Assembly: GCA_035547955.1 (NCBI GenBank)
Contig: DASZTR010000028.1
Location: 1 to 20,650, forward strand
DNA from: Nitrososphaera sp035547955
GTDB taxonomy: Archaea; Thermoproteota; Nitrososphaeria; Nitrososphaerales; Nitrososphaeraceae
Length of the DNA stretch: 20,650 nucleotides
Reading direction: 5' to 3'
Part shown: positions 1 through 7,823 of the stretch, one piece after another
How positions within the stretch are numbered: the stretch's first letter is position 1
Layout: each line of letters opens with the position of its first letter
Position numbers and translations under genes: made by a program
Notes under the pieces: generated by a model
Databases searched by the model: none
What the model saw: the letters and a program-made list of their open reading frames with translations, nothing else
Told to the model about the DNA's origin: nothing

Positions 1-193
1 CTTTTCTGTTCCAAACCACTGGATGTTTAACATGGGTGTCGTAGTGGCATTCATGGGCGCTCTGGCTTATGTGGTCAGGGTGTACGCACGTCTTGTGGAA
101 CTGGGTGCAGAAACACCAGCAAAGAACCCATATGTAGCAGAACTGTACAAACTCGCTCTCGAGGGCAAGCTGTACAGCAGGTCCATCCCATAA
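1..193 (+). CDS. amoC: Ammonia monooxygenase subunit C, C-terminal end (partial)
   Basis: This is the last 63 codons of AmoC, an integral membrane subunit of the copper enzyme that oxidises ammonia to hydroxylamine. The frame opens at base 2 and reads FSVPNHWMFNMGVVVAFMGA, then a tail ending in GKLYSRSIP before TAA at 191-193. I recognise this C-terminus from archaeal AmoC proteins. One hydrophobic segment (VVVAFMGALAYVVRVYA) is the last membrane helix. The 5' part lies outside the window. No amoA, amoB or amoX is visible; in Nitrososphaera amoC often stands apart from amoAB and can occur in several copies, so this may be one of several. A hairpin terminator follows about 30 nt after the stop. 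Confidence 0.95.
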   Translation, partial: FSVPNHWMFNMGVVVAFMGALAYVVRVYARLVELGAETPAKNPYVAELYKLALEGKLYSRSIP

Positions 194-221
194 ACGAGAA
201 AGCGGGATTTCGGCTCTATCT

Positions 222-260
222 ATCTGGGCCGCAAGGTCCAGATTCTGCTTTTTCTTTTTT
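222..260 (+). terminator. Intrinsic-type terminator after amoC
   Basis: A 9-bp stem (ATCTGGGCC 222-230 with GGTCCAGAT 235-243, one G-T wobble) closes on a GCAA tetraloop of the GNRA class. It is followed by a T-rich run at 248-260. It sits 28 nt after the amoC stop on the same strand. Archaeal termination depends mainly on the T-run; the stable stem may also protect the abundant amoC mRNA end. Confidence 0.7.
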
Positions 261-521
261 ATTACCTCTAAATTACTACTGTCTTTTGTAGACCTAAAAC
301 AAAAAATCCGTCTCGGGCATATTGCGCCTCTTTTTCTTTTAAAGTCACAAGTATACCTTCCGCAAATTGATAATTATATGGAGATGTCTACAACGTTCGG
401 AGCCTGTGGAAAAAAGACACAGGTCTACCCCATGCTTTCTGCTCGGAGCCTGCCACATGACCAAGATTGCAATGCCGTGGCAGAAATACTAGAGCGGGTT
501 TGATGCCCACTCGCGCTGCGG
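261..521. other. Intergenic region with a duplicated hairpin module
   Basis: No convincing gene lies between amoC and the convergent permease gene. A TATA-like AATTATAT at about 371-378 precedes a structured stretch. The 10-mer TCGGAGCCTG occurs at 397-406 and again at 443-452. Each copy runs into a hairpin: CCTGTG (403-408) with CACAGG (418-423), and CTGCCAC (450-456) with GTGGCAG (477-483). This could be a small RNA read rightward, or structure in the 3' end of the permease transcript read leftward. The 60-codon frame across this stretch on minus is not supported by any motif. Confidence 0.35.
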
Positions 522-1772
522 CTATTCCCGCCTCAGAGCCACTATGGGGGGTGTCCTTGAAGCGCGCCATGCAGGATAGATGCCAGCAAGCACCGACAGT
601 CCAACTGAAAGTCCCCAGACGGTAGCCATGTCTTGCGGCAGGAACACCGGCGTCATGTTCTGTGAATTTGGATCCTGCGACGCGAAGCCTGCGACTAGCA
701 CATAGCCTCCCATGATGCCGACGCCCATGCCTGCCGTGGCGCCGATGACCCCTATGGTCAGTGCCTCGACTAGGAACAGCACTAGGATAAAGCTGTTCTG
801 CGCGCCGATAGCCTTCATGGTTCCGATCTCCCTGATGCGCTCTGTGACGGAGGTATAGAGCGTGGTGATGATGCCCACTGCGCCCACTAGGAGCGCCACC
901 AGAGCGATGCTTGTGGTAAACGAGCTAAAGCCGCCGAGGAACTGATTTATGGTCTCAAGTATCGCTTTTGGGGTGGTGATTCCGATGTCCTTGCCGTAAA
1001 GGTGGCGTATCTCTTGTTCTACGGGGTCAACAAATTCGCCAGAATCTGCCACTACAAGGAGGGCGTCATACTTGCCTGCCTTGTGGAGCATCTGGTTGCC
1101 TGCAATGCGGTTGAAGACCACCGCGTTGTCAATAGTCGGGTTGCCCGTGGCCTTCATGATGCCAGATACTACAAAGCTGCGTGTCTCTTTGTCTTGCTTG
1201 CCGGTGTCGGGGTTGACAAACGTGTACGTGGCGCGAAGTGTCTGGCCTACCACGGCAAACGGGGTCGAGTCGCCCGGCGGGTTGGCCACTTTTTCTGACA
1301 GGATTATTGCCGAGGGATCGTTCTGCCGGATGCTAGAGCCATCAAAGAACTTGGTGGTAGGGGCTATTACGTACAACTTTTGCGGGTCGATTGAAAACAC
1401 CGTGGTGTCGTGCTTTTTTCCCCCTGCCTCCAGAGTTATTGCGCCCTGGAACGACGGGATCACGTCGCTTACGAACGGGAGCGAGCGTATCCTGCTCACA
1501 ACCGCCTCGTTGAGCGTTATTTTGGGGACAGGTGGCGGGCCTCCTCCAAAGGGGTTTCCGCTGCTGTCTGCCTGCGCGCTTGTCACGAATAACACGTTTG
1601 CAGCCAGCTTGCTGAACTGAAAGCTGATAAAGTTGGAAAAACCGGCGGTCATGCCGTTTAGCGCCACCATCAGCGCGCCTCCAACCACTACCATCATTAT
1701 CGTGAGGGCAGACCGTGTCTTGCGCTCCCTCAGTGCGTCGATCGACAGAGCAAAGATTTCCTTGACGCTCAT
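522..1772 (-). CDS. MacB/FtsX-type ABC transporter permease
   Basis: This 416-residue membrane protein has the MacB/FtsX layout. One N-terminal membrane helix (about residues 22-45, ALTIMMVVVGGALMVALNGM) is followed by a large extracytoplasmic domain (about 46-280). Three C-terminal helices follow (about 285-310, 330-362, 383-405), with the family's cytoplasmic TSVTERIREIGTMKAIGA loop and an ending near PAWRASRTPPIVALRRE. Such permeases work with a LolD-like ATPase to drive export or mechanotransmission rather than substrate passage through a channel. Its ATG shares one base with the TAA stop of the upstream gene (TAATG at 1770-1774), so translation is probably coupled. It is the last gene of a three-gene operon; the substrate is unknown. 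Confidence 0.9.
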   Translation of the reverse strand: MSVKEIFALSIDALRERKTRSALTIMMVVVGGALMVALNGMTAGFSNFISFQFSKLAANVLFVTSAQADSSGNPFGGGPPPVPKITLNEAVVSRIRSLPFVSDVIPSFQGAITLEAGGKKHDTTVFSIDPQKLYVIAPTTKFFDGSSIRQNDPSAIILSEKVANPPGDSTPFAVVGQTLRATYTFVNPDTGKQDKETRSFVVSGIMKATGNPTIDNAVVFNRIAGNQMLHKAGKYDALLVVADSGEFVDPVEQEIRHLYGKDIGITTPKAILETINQFLGGFSSFTTSIALVALLVGAVGIITTLYTSVTERIREIGTMKAIGAQNSFILVLFLVEALTIGVIGATAGMGVGIMGGYVLVAGFASQDPNSQNMTPVFLPQDMATVWGLSVGLSVLAGIYPAWRASRTPPIVALRRE

Positions 1773-3631
1773 TATTTTTTGCCTGCCCGCTCCTCTTTTT
1801 CTTCATTCTTGCTGTTACTGCCGCCAAGGTGGCTGTCCAGCACGGATTCGATGTCGTCGTCATCGTTATTCCCATTGCCGTCGCCGCCTATCTGCTGCTT
1901 CTTGCTGAATTGCAACGTATGCTTTAGCTTCGACTTTCTCCTTGCACGTATTACTATTACTGCGATCACGATCGCGGCAACTATGCCTGCGGTGACGCCT
2001 ATTATCATCGCCGAACCTGCGGCTTGTGCCTGCTGCGCATTGTTAGCCGGCGCCTGTGGGACAAAGTTGACGTTGGCCTTGACATCGAGCGTGTGCTGCT
2101 GCCTGAGGCTGTCCTTGTACTGCACTCTCAATTCCACAGGGTACGTCCCTGGAGCAGTGTTGTTGGCTATGTTGATCGGTATGCTAAACGGGAGGGGCGA
2201 GTTTGCCGTCAGGTCGCCAAGGTACTGCTGCGGCGGCAGGGAGCTTGCAAGACCGTTTGCGCTAGTCACCTCTACCGTTGTAAAGAGCGCAAGCACGTTT
2301 CCTTCATTGAGCAGGTTGCCGGATACGTTGGGGACACCTCCGATGTAGTTCACGTCAATGTCGTACGCCTTGACGCTTATTTCGCCGTCTACGTACGTGC
2401 CGATGTCAAACGTCTCTATCTGCGGCTGGCCTGATGTTATGCGCTGCACAGTGAGCTTGAAGGTTGCTGCCTTGCCTATCATGTCCGTCGATGAAAACGC
2501 CTGAGTCGATATCTCTTTACTTGCGCCTGGTGCAAGGTCGCCAACAGTCCAGCTGGTCTTGCCGAGGATCTTTATAGAGTCTGCGGTCGAGCTTATCGAG
2601 GCCACCACGTCTGATAGTTGCTGGCTCCCGGTGTTTGCAATCGCTATATTTAGGTCAGCTATCTTGCCTGCAGTCATTATGGAAGAGGAGTTGCCGACGA
2701 GCCCCACGCTCAGGGGCGAGCTCACGGACTTTGGCAGGATGATGAGTCCGACCGGCACTTCTGAGTCCTTTTTCTCGCCGTACGAGTTGCCGTACGTTAT
2801 GTCCAGCGGGATGGTCTGCAGCGTCTCGCTTGCAGAGTTGCCTGCGTAGAGCACCGGTTCTATTGTAATGGAACCTCCCGGCGCAACCGTCCCTATCTCA
2901 AACGACTTTTTGCCTACTGCCACAAGCGATGCCTGCTGCGTCGTGGGGTTGACACCTGATGATCCTGGGACAGTCACTACGACCCCTGCAGCTGGCGCGC
3001 TCCCGATATTTGTTATCTTTATCGTCACCTTGCCAGAGCTTCCCGGCGCAACCCCTCCTTCCGACGAAGCGTCAAGGATGACCCTGCCGGTGACCTTGAA
3101 TGGAACGTTGATGTCTGCTGTCCTTGGCAGGCCTGTTTCGAGCGTCTTGGAATACTCTACCTTCAAGCCCGCGGTGTAGTCCTGGACCGACGTGCTGTTG
3201 GAGACGTTTACTTGGAAAAAGAGCGTAAACGTGTTGCCTGCAGTTACAATGCCGTTGTACGCCGCGGTAGCCTGGCTGGATCCGAAGGGGGAAGAGGACG
3301 AGGAGAACCCTGACGGGAGAGAAAGGGTTCCTACCACAGAGGTAATGTCTGAGAATCCTCTGTTGACGAGCGTCACAGCGAGGATGGACGACCCGTCTCC
3401 CGGCGCAACTTCGACCTTTGAAAGCGGGGTGCCTGCCGGAGGCGCCGTCGTCCTGTCAGTCCAGAAGGCGTCAAGGAACACCGGCCCGCTCAGGTTGGCG
3501 TTTACAATATCTGCTTCGCTCATCTGCGCGAAGGCTCCAAGGGGGGCTGCTGCAGCAGACAACAGCACAGCCGCTATTATTGCTATGGTTAGATGAGGGA
3601 TAACCTTGCCGTTATTGTTATTGTTCTTCAA
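1772..3631 (-). CDS. Secreted, membrane-anchored S-layer-like (COG1361-type) protein of the ABC operon
   Basis: This 619-residue surface protein starts with an Asn run and a signal peptide (hydrophobic about 13-33, likely cleavage after AFA near 35). A long Ser/Thr/Gly/Val-rich region follows, with repeated beta-sandwich-like units of the type VTIKITNIGSAPAAGVVVTV, resembling CARDB/NEW3 repeats. One membrane helix lies at about 541-561, and a charged cytoplasmic tail of 58 residues includes GNGNNDDDD. COG1361-type S-layer-related proteins are known neighbours of MacB-like permeases and LolD-like ATPases in archaea; I infer that it is the extracellular partner of this exporter. Its start overlaps the ATPase stop by four bases (ATGA, 3628-3631) and its stop overlaps the permease start. 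Ligand unknown. Confidence 0.8.
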   Translation of the reverse strand: MKNNNNNGKVIPHLTIAIIAAVLLSAAAAPLGAFAQMSEADIVNANLSGPVFLDAFWTDRTTAPPAGTPLSKVEVAPGDGSSILAVTLVNRGFSDITSVVGTLSLPSGFSSSSSPFGSSQATAAYNGIVTAGNTFTLFFQVNVSNSTSVQDYTAGLKVEYSKTLETGLPRTADINVPFKVTGRVILDASSEGGVAPGSSGKVTIKITNIGSAPAAGVVVTVPGSSGVNPTTQQASLVAVGKKSFEIGTVAPGGSITIEPVLYAGNSASETLQTIPLDITYGNSYGEKKDSEVPVGLIILPKSVSSPLSVGLVGNSSSIMTAGKIADLNIAIANTGSQQLSDVVASISSTADSIKILGKTSWTVGDLAPGASKEISTQAFSSTDMIGKAATFKLTVQRITSGQPQIETFDIGTYVDGEISVKAYDIDVNYIGGVPNVSGNLLNEGNVLALFTTVEVTSANGLASSLPPQQYLGDLTANSPLPFSIPINIANNTAPGTYPVELRVQYKDSLRQQHTLDVKANVNFVPQAPANNAQQAQAAGSAMIIGVTAGIVAAIVIAVIVIRARRKSKLKHTLQFSKKQQIGGDGNGNNDDDDIESVLDSHLGGSNSKNEEKEERAGKK

Positions 3632-4305
3632 TTATTTACTACCTCTTTTTCAACCCTGCCGTCGCGGATGTATATCGCCCTGTCGCAGGCCTCTGCCAGC
3701 TCTGGGTTGTGCGTGACCATCACTATGGTCCTGCGGAACTTGTTTGAGAGCATCTTTAGCAGGTCGAACACCTCGTTTCCTGTCTTGGTGTCAAGGTTTC
3801 CCGTCGGCTCGTCGGCAAGGATTATCGCCGGGTCGTTCATGAGCGACCTTGCGATTGCTACTCTCTGCTGCTGGCCACCAGAGAGGTTGACCGGCTTGAA
3901 GCCTGCCTTGCTGCCTATTCCGAGCACTTCGAGCAGCTTTTCAGCCCTCTTCTTGCGCTCGTCACCCGGCATGCCTGAAAGGATCCCTGGAAGCTCGACA
4001 TTCTTGAGGACCGTCGTCCTGTTTATCAAATTGTATGACTGGAAAATAAAGCCGATGAGGTGGTTCCTCATGGTGGCCAATTCCGAGTCTGCAAGCGCAA
4101 AGACGTCTATGCCGTTTATGTAGACCTTGCCCGAAGTAGGCTTGTCTAATGCGCCGATGATGTTGAGGAGCGTTGACTTGCCGCTCCCCGAAGGCCCGAC
4201 TATGGCCACAAACTCGCCTTTTGTAATCGAAATGTTGACGCCACGTAGAGCGGCGACCCTCCCCGCCGCTGAATCAAAGACCTTTGTCACGTCGTCTATT
4301 TTCAT
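3628..4305 (-). CDS. LolD/MacB-type ABC transporter ATPase
   Basis: This is the nucleotide-binding subunit of the exporter, 225 residues from the ATG at 4305. Walker A is GPSGSGKST (about 37-45), the signature is LSGGQQQR (about 141-148), Walker B with the catalytic Glu is IILADEPTGNLD (about 161-172), and an H-loop lies in MVTHNPE. The GNLD after Walker B and the length are typical of LolD/MacB ATPases. A longer frame opens at a TTG (4380). I prefer the ATG because homologs start just before the ..VTKVF strand and because the TTG sits against the probable TATA box. It is the first gene of the operon and overlaps the next gene by ATGA. Confidence 0.93.
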   Translation of the reverse strand: MKIDDVTKVFDSAAGRVAALRGVNISITKGEFVAIVGPSGSGKSTLLNIIGALDKPTSGKVYINGIDVFALADSELATMRNHLIGFIFQSYNLINRTTVLKNVELPGILSGMPGDERKKRAEKLLEVLGIGSKAGFKPVNLSGGQQQRVAIARSLMNDPAIILADEPTGNLDTKTGNEVFDLLKMLSNKFRRTIVMVTHNPELAEACDRAIYIRDGRVEKEVVNN

Positions 4306-4381
4306 GACTATTGCTGCCTTGCCACCTGCATTTGCATTTCTACTATCGTTTCCAAAAGCAGGGTCTCTGGTGATATCCAAT

Positions 4382-4391
4382 TATATTTATA
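4382..4391 (-). promoter_or_regulatory. TATA box of the ABC exporter operon
   Basis: On the minus strand this reads TATAAATATA, a near-consensus archaeal TATA box. A start of transcription about 25 nt downstream (near 4360) would give a leader of roughly 55 nt before the ATG at 4305 and would exclude the upstream TTG start. Confidence 0.6.
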
Positions 4392-4417
4392 GAAAGAGAT
4401 TAGTGGTAAATAAAGAT

Positions 4418-4437
4418 AACTGACTGGTCAGTCAGTT
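4418..4437. promoter_or_regulatory. Perfect inverted repeat, probable operator
   Basis: AACTGACTG (4418-4426) and CAGTCAGTT (4429-4437) are perfect inverted repeats with a 2-nt spacer. The site lies between two divergent transcription units: about 27 bp upstream of the TATA box of the ABC operon (minus) and about 38 bp upstream of the TATA box of the YHS gene (plus). Half-sites of this form are common in operators of dimeric helix-turn-helix regulators, including TetR-like ones, but no regulator gene is in the window. A T6 run follows on plus, yet no gene ends here, so I do not read it as a terminator. Confidence 0.5.
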
Positions 4438-4474
4438 TTTTCGTACCGATCACAGTGATGCTTTTTTCCAAAGC

Positions 4475-4483
4475 AATAAATAC
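4475..4483 (+). promoter_or_regulatory. TATA box of the YHS gene
   Basis: AATAAATAC places transcription start near 4505, about 13 nt before the ATG at 4518. This excludes the longer reading from 4455. Confidence 0.45.
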
Positions 4484-4517
4484 ACTTTTGCTGTGCAAAA
4501 TATACAGTAAAAAGAAA

Positions 4518-4661
4518 ATGCCCGTAGATCCCGTATGCGGCATCGAGATGGACCAAGAGCTCGCGGTCTCTCATGAGCACAACGGCAAGACGTACTTTTT
4601 CTGTTGCGAGGGATGCAAGCGCATATTCATCAAAAAACCAAACAAGTACTCGTCAAAATAG
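4518..4661 (+). CDS. YHS-domain mini-protein
   Basis: This 47-residue protein is essentially one YHS domain (COG3350 type): MPVDPVCGIEMDQE, then HNGKTYFFCCEGCKRIF. The spaced cysteines (C7, C29, C30, C33) are the usual metal-binding residues. YHS domains occur in copper and heavy-metal handling proteins and in P-type ATPases; as a free domain it may act as a small metal carrier. An in-frame ATG at 4455 would add 21 residues (MMLFSKAINTLLLCKIYSKKK), but homologs begin at the DPVCG motif and the TATA position favours 4518. Its last 9 bases overlap the 3' end of the convergent asparagine-synthetase-like gene. Confidence 0.85.
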   Translation: MPVDPVCGIEMDQELAVSHEHNGKTYFFCCEGCKRIFIKKPNKYSSK

Positions 4662-5618
4662 CGCAGTAGGCACCACCGGAAATGCGCCGCAAGTCCTGCA
4701 GAATTTTCCCACCCATTCAAAACAGCCACTGCACTCTGGGCAGGACAGGCTGCATCCTCTTTCCTTTGCTTCTTCTCTGGGGGGCGGGTTATAGCTGCGA
4801 AATATTGCGTAATAGTGCAGGTGTTCCTTGCTCCTTAGCCTTACACCTTCCAATAGCGCGGTTTTGGCCCTGTTTGAGTACGTAGAGTCGTCTATCCTCT
4901 CTTCAACGTATTTGTAAAACAGGTCTGTGCCTGCGCCCTGCTCCTGGGCCATCTTTTTGCGCCATGCAAGCGCCCCAATGTCCCGCTCGAAGCATTTCCG
5001 CAGGGCAAACTTGCCCCACCTTTCACCGTCCCGCTCGCCCACCTTTTCCTCTACGGGGATTGATTTGGCGTATTTGGAAAATTCGCTGTCAAGAAACGGT
5101 GCCTTGACCTCCACGCCGATCCTTTCGCCAAGTACCTTTGAAGAAAAGTGCATTACCTTCCACAGGCGCGCAAGCTCCTTTGCGAGCCTTTCAGGATTCC
5201 AATAGTAGCGCGACAAATAGTTGTACCCTGCAAACAGCTCGTCGCCGCCATCACCTGTCACTACGGCACGGTGACCGTCTTCCTTGGCATGCTGCATGGC
5301 GGCAAGCGCGACACACGAATTGCGCACCTCTATTGGGTCAAACGTCTTGAAAACTTGGACTACTGTATCTACCAGCTCGACCATCTTTTCAGGGCTAAAC
5401 ACTGCCTCTGCATGTACCTTGCAGTACTTTTGTGCAACCTGCCGGGCGTAGGCAAGGTCCGGCGCGTCCTTGCCAAGGGCCGCAGTCACGCAATACTGTG
5501 GCTTTAGCACGCTTGCGATGACTGCGCTATCAAGCCCGCCTGACAACAAGAGCGCGTCGGCGCGGTTTTTCTCTACCGCTCTTGCAAGTCTCTGCACAAG
5601 TTCACTACATTCCAGCAT
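4653..5618 (-). CDS. Stand-alone asparagine synthetase-type ATP pyrophosphatase with C-terminal zinc ribbon
   Basis: This 321-residue protein matches the synthetase half of AsnB. The PP-loop is LLSGGLDSAV (Ser26-Ser31) and the family motif is GDGGDELFAGY (about 122-132), with VKAPFLDSEF downstream. The N-terminal glutaminase domain and its catalytic Cys are absent, so nitrogen would have to come from free ammonia or a partner, or the enzyme activates a different carboxylate. The C-terminus carries cysteines at about 289, 293, 296, 299, 307 and 310 (CPECSGC and CRTC), a probable zinc ribbon not usual in AsnB. The frame extends to a TTG at 5675; I chose the ATG at 5618 because a TATA-like ATAAAAAAATAT near 5654-5665 would start transcription close to it. 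True substrate uncertain. Confidence 0.8.
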   Translation of the reverse strand: MLECSELVQRLARAVEKNRADALLLSGGLDSAVIASVLKPQYCVTAALGKDAPDLAYARQVAQKYCKVHAEAVFSPEKMVELVDTVVQVFKTFDPIEVRNSCVALAAMQHAKEDGHRAVVTGDGGDELFAGYNYLSRYYWNPERLAKELARLWKVMHFSSKVLGERIGVEVKAPFLDSEFSKYAKSIPVEEKVGERDGERWGKFALRKCFERDIGALAWRKKMAQEQGAGTDLFYKYVEERIDDSTYSNRAKTALLEGVRLRSKEHLHYYAIFRSYNPPPREEAKERGCSLSCPECSGCFEWVGKFCRTCGAFPVVPTALF

Positions 5619-5748
5619 GAGGTAGTTTGCATGTGCATGAAAAGGGAGAGAGGGATATTTTTTTATCTGTTTCAATGATCGGAGTAATGTATTTTCGTCA
5701 TTGAGGATTGGAGAAGTATCTAGGGCGCTAGGCCATAAGCGCGGCTAC

Positions 5749-5785
5749 TCCCTCTCCCCAGCTCCACTTTTCTTAATATGCTGTT
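5749..5785 (+). promoter_or_regulatory. 37-bp promoter block, copy A (upstream of the helicase)
   Basis: The block begins TCCCTCTCCCCAGCTCCAC and contains the TATA-like CTTAATATG (5772-5780). It matches copy B (8302-8338, opposite strand) at 35 of 37 bases; the two differences are T/C. The TATA centre predicts transcription start near 5802, so the helicase mRNA is almost leaderless (ATG at 5808). Confidence 0.6.
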
Positions 5786-5807
5786 ACGGTAAAGGCTATT
5801 TTCCGAT

Positions 5808-7415
5808 ATGAAAGCAAGAGTTAGTTATCTTAATAAAAATGACCCCGAGGCTGTGGAAATAGTCTTTATGTCCGCCCTTGATCTGCTCCGCAATCCTTAT
5901 CATAACGTTGCCAATAATGACAAGGCTGTTGTACAAACAGGACATCCTGTGTGCCTTGCCGACGCTTGCCAGAAAAAAGGCGGACAAGGAAATGGCAGAG
6001 AGGCAGTTGATGCAAATGACCTCCTGCCGCAGTACAAAGAGCCGGCCATCCTGTCCCTTTGCTTTCCTTTCGCACTAAAGACTGATCAAGTCAGGGCAGT
6101 AGAAGCTTGGATGTCAAATGGACAAAGAGGGTCTCTCATCTATGGGAGTGGAACCGGCAAGACCGAAATTGCGTTTGAATGCGCAAGGCAGGCTGCCAAA
6201 TGTTCTGGAAAGCCGCATTTTAACATCCTTGTGGTAGTGCCAAGGATTGTCCTGATAGAGCAGAATTATCGCAGGCTTGTCAAGTACGGCATCCCAAAGG
6301 AAAGGATAGGGAGGTACTTTGCGGAGCAGAAGGAAATTCGCGAGATAACGCTTACCACATATTATAGTATGAAGAATGACGCCTTTTCTCTGGCAAGGGA
6401 TGCAGACATGATAATCTTTGACGAGGTCCACCTTGCAAGCAGCACAGCACGCGCGTTCAGCAAGGTATTTGAAGTCATATCAAAAAAAGAAAATAGCGGC
6501 AGAGCAAAGTCTCTACTTGGGCTTACAGCTACCATAGACGAAGGCGACCCGCGCAACCTTGCAATTATGGCCATTATCCCTCCAGTCAGAAAATACCTCA
6601 TTAAAGATGCGGTACGAGACGGGCGCCTGGCCCGGCCTATCATAATTCCGTCAAGGGTGACATTGACAGAAAAAGAGCAAGAGACCTATGACATGTACAC
6701 TGCAAAAATTAGGAGGATTTCGGCCAGACTCAAGAGGTATGATTTTCAGGGCATGATGGAGCTGTTAAAGGCCGGTGGGTTTCCAAGCTGGCAGGCAAGG
6801 GCATGGTTATTAAACGTGCGAAAAAGAAAGGCGCTTTTAGCAATGGCTGACAACAAGATATCAAAAGCTGCAGAACTGATCGCAGAAAAACATCGTAACA
6901 AGCGTAGGGTGATGGTTTTCAGCGAGACGTTAGAATCCGTCAGAAAGCTAAGACAGGTTCTGGCAGACCAGGGAATAAGATCAGTAATTATTGACGGCAG
7001 CATGCCATCGTTTAAGAGGCAGCGGATCCTGTCGCAGTGGGGGACCAATTTCTATCCTCTTCTTTCCGTGCACACGTTGGAAATAGGCTACGATGTGCCA
7101 GAGGTAGATGAAGAGATAATTCTAGCATCGACGTCGAATATGAATCAGGTTGTTCAGAGGATCGGGAGGGTGCTGCGCAAAATCCAAGGCAAGGAGCATG
7201 CCTTAATACATTTGGTGTACGTGGCTGATACCAAGGACGACGGCATGTTCTTGACGTTCAAGAAGGCAATAGAATCTGCATCGGACCAAGAAGATAGCGG
7301 TTGCAGAAATGATAATGATGACTATGGTGGTGGTGAAGGTGCTGCTATTGGTGGTAACGATAATTATACTGGCAGCAGGATTTCGAAACTTCGGCATGCG
7401 TCAGTGTGTACGTAA
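5808..7415 (+). CDS. Superfamily 2 DNA helicase, XPB/SSL2-like
   Basis: This 535-residue ATP-dependent helicase has all core SF2 motifs: a Q-type motif near FALKTDQVRAVEAW (89-102), Walker A GSGTGKT (113-119), DEVH as motif II (205-208), LTAT as motif III (239-242), and motif VI QRIGRVLR (450-457) after EIGYDVPEVDEEIILAS. The pattern fits the COG1061 group (XPB, type III restriction helicase subunits). No nuclease or methylase domain or neighbour is seen, so a repair or transcription role is more likely than restriction. The first 80 residues match nothing I recognise, and the last 40 are Gly/Asp/Asn-rich and probably disordered. It stands alone on the plus strand with its own promoter, which it shares in sequence with the gene at 7824-8270. 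Confidence 0.87.
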   Translation: MKARVSYLNKNDPEAVEIVFMSALDLLRNPYHNVANNDKAVVQTGHPVCLADACQKKGGQGNGREAVDANDLLPQYKEPAILSLCFPFALKTDQVRAVEAWMSNGQRGSLIYGSGTGKTEIAFECARQAAKCSGKPHFNILVVVPRIVLIEQNYRRLVKYGIPKERIGRYFAEQKEIREITLTTYYSMKNDAFSLARDADMIIFDEVHLASSTARAFSKVFEVISKKENSGRAKSLLGLTATIDEGDPRNLAIMAIIPPVRKYLIKDAVRDGRLARPIIIPSRVTLTEKEQETYDMYTAKIRRISARLKRYDFQGMMELLKAGGFPSWQARAWLLNVRKRKALLAMADNKISKAAELIAEKHRNKRRVMVFSETLESVRKLRQVLADQGIRSVIIDGSMPSFKRQRILSQWGTNFYPLLSVHTLEIGYDVPEVDEEIILASTSNMNQVVQRIGRVLRKIQGKEHALIHLVYVADTKDDGMFLTFKKAIESASDQEDSGCRNDNDDYGGGEGAAIGGNDNYTGSRISKLRHASVCT

Positions 7416-7454
7416 AAAAAGAGCTGTTGCAGGCTGCAAAAATATGCAAAAAAC

Positions 7455-7616
7455 TTAGGTCGTAATTGGCCGCCGGGGCCTACTTTCGCACATGGCACAC
7501 CTGAGGATTTTTGCGCACTTGGGGTCCAGCCACTTGTTGCATAGCGAGCAATAGTGTGCGTCGTACTCTTTGCTGTATTTTTTCCCAGTCCTGCGGTGTT
7601 TCTTGCAGCTGGCCAT
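7455..7616 (-). CDS. Zinc-binding mini-protein (53 aa)
   Basis: Reading from the ATG at 7616 gives a 53-residue basic protein, MASCKKHRRTGKKYSKEYDA followed by HYCSLCNKWLD and RCAMCESRPRRP. Two CxxC pairs (C23/C26 and C40/C43) form a likely zinc ribbon, and extra cysteines lie at 4 and 34. A purine-rich GAAAGAAGG precedes the ATG. The stop is TAA at 7455-7457. I know no specific family; the basic N-terminus suggests nucleic-acid or ribosome contact, which is inference. It converges with the helicase, leaving only 39 nt between stops; the TTGCA/TGCAA stem plus T7 (read leftward, 7418-7440) could terminate it. Confidence 0.65.
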   Translation of the reverse strand: MASCKKHRRTGKKYSKEYDAHYCSLCNKWLDPKCAKILRCAMCESRPRRPITT

Positions 7617-7823
7617 ACCTTCTTTCACTTTTCGCCTGCCAATCTTTGAAAATTCCTAGTCCTGAATGTACAAGCTAAAGCACTTCATTTGCAGATGCAA
7701 ATTTTAACGGGCAATAGCGGTGCATATATCCCTCTCTCACTAAATCACTTTTCCGGATGAAATAAACCGAGGATATTATTACAAATTGGCAAGACTCCGT
7801 CCTCTCTTTTCTCTATCTCTACT

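Noticed and set aside
1002..3596. Several long plus-strand frames opposite the ABC permease and surface protein genes
   Set aside because: They lie wholly inside well-supported minus-strand genes, have no motifs and no promoters; they are mirror frames of GC-rich coding DNA.
4418..4440. Inverted repeat plus T6 as a terminator
   Set aside because: No gene ends into it on plus; on minus the run is A6. Its position between divergent promoters fits an operator better.
5808..7415. Helicase as part of a restriction or other defence system
   Set aside because: No methylase, nuclease, specificity subunit or other defence gene is adjacent; the XPB-like reading is simpler.
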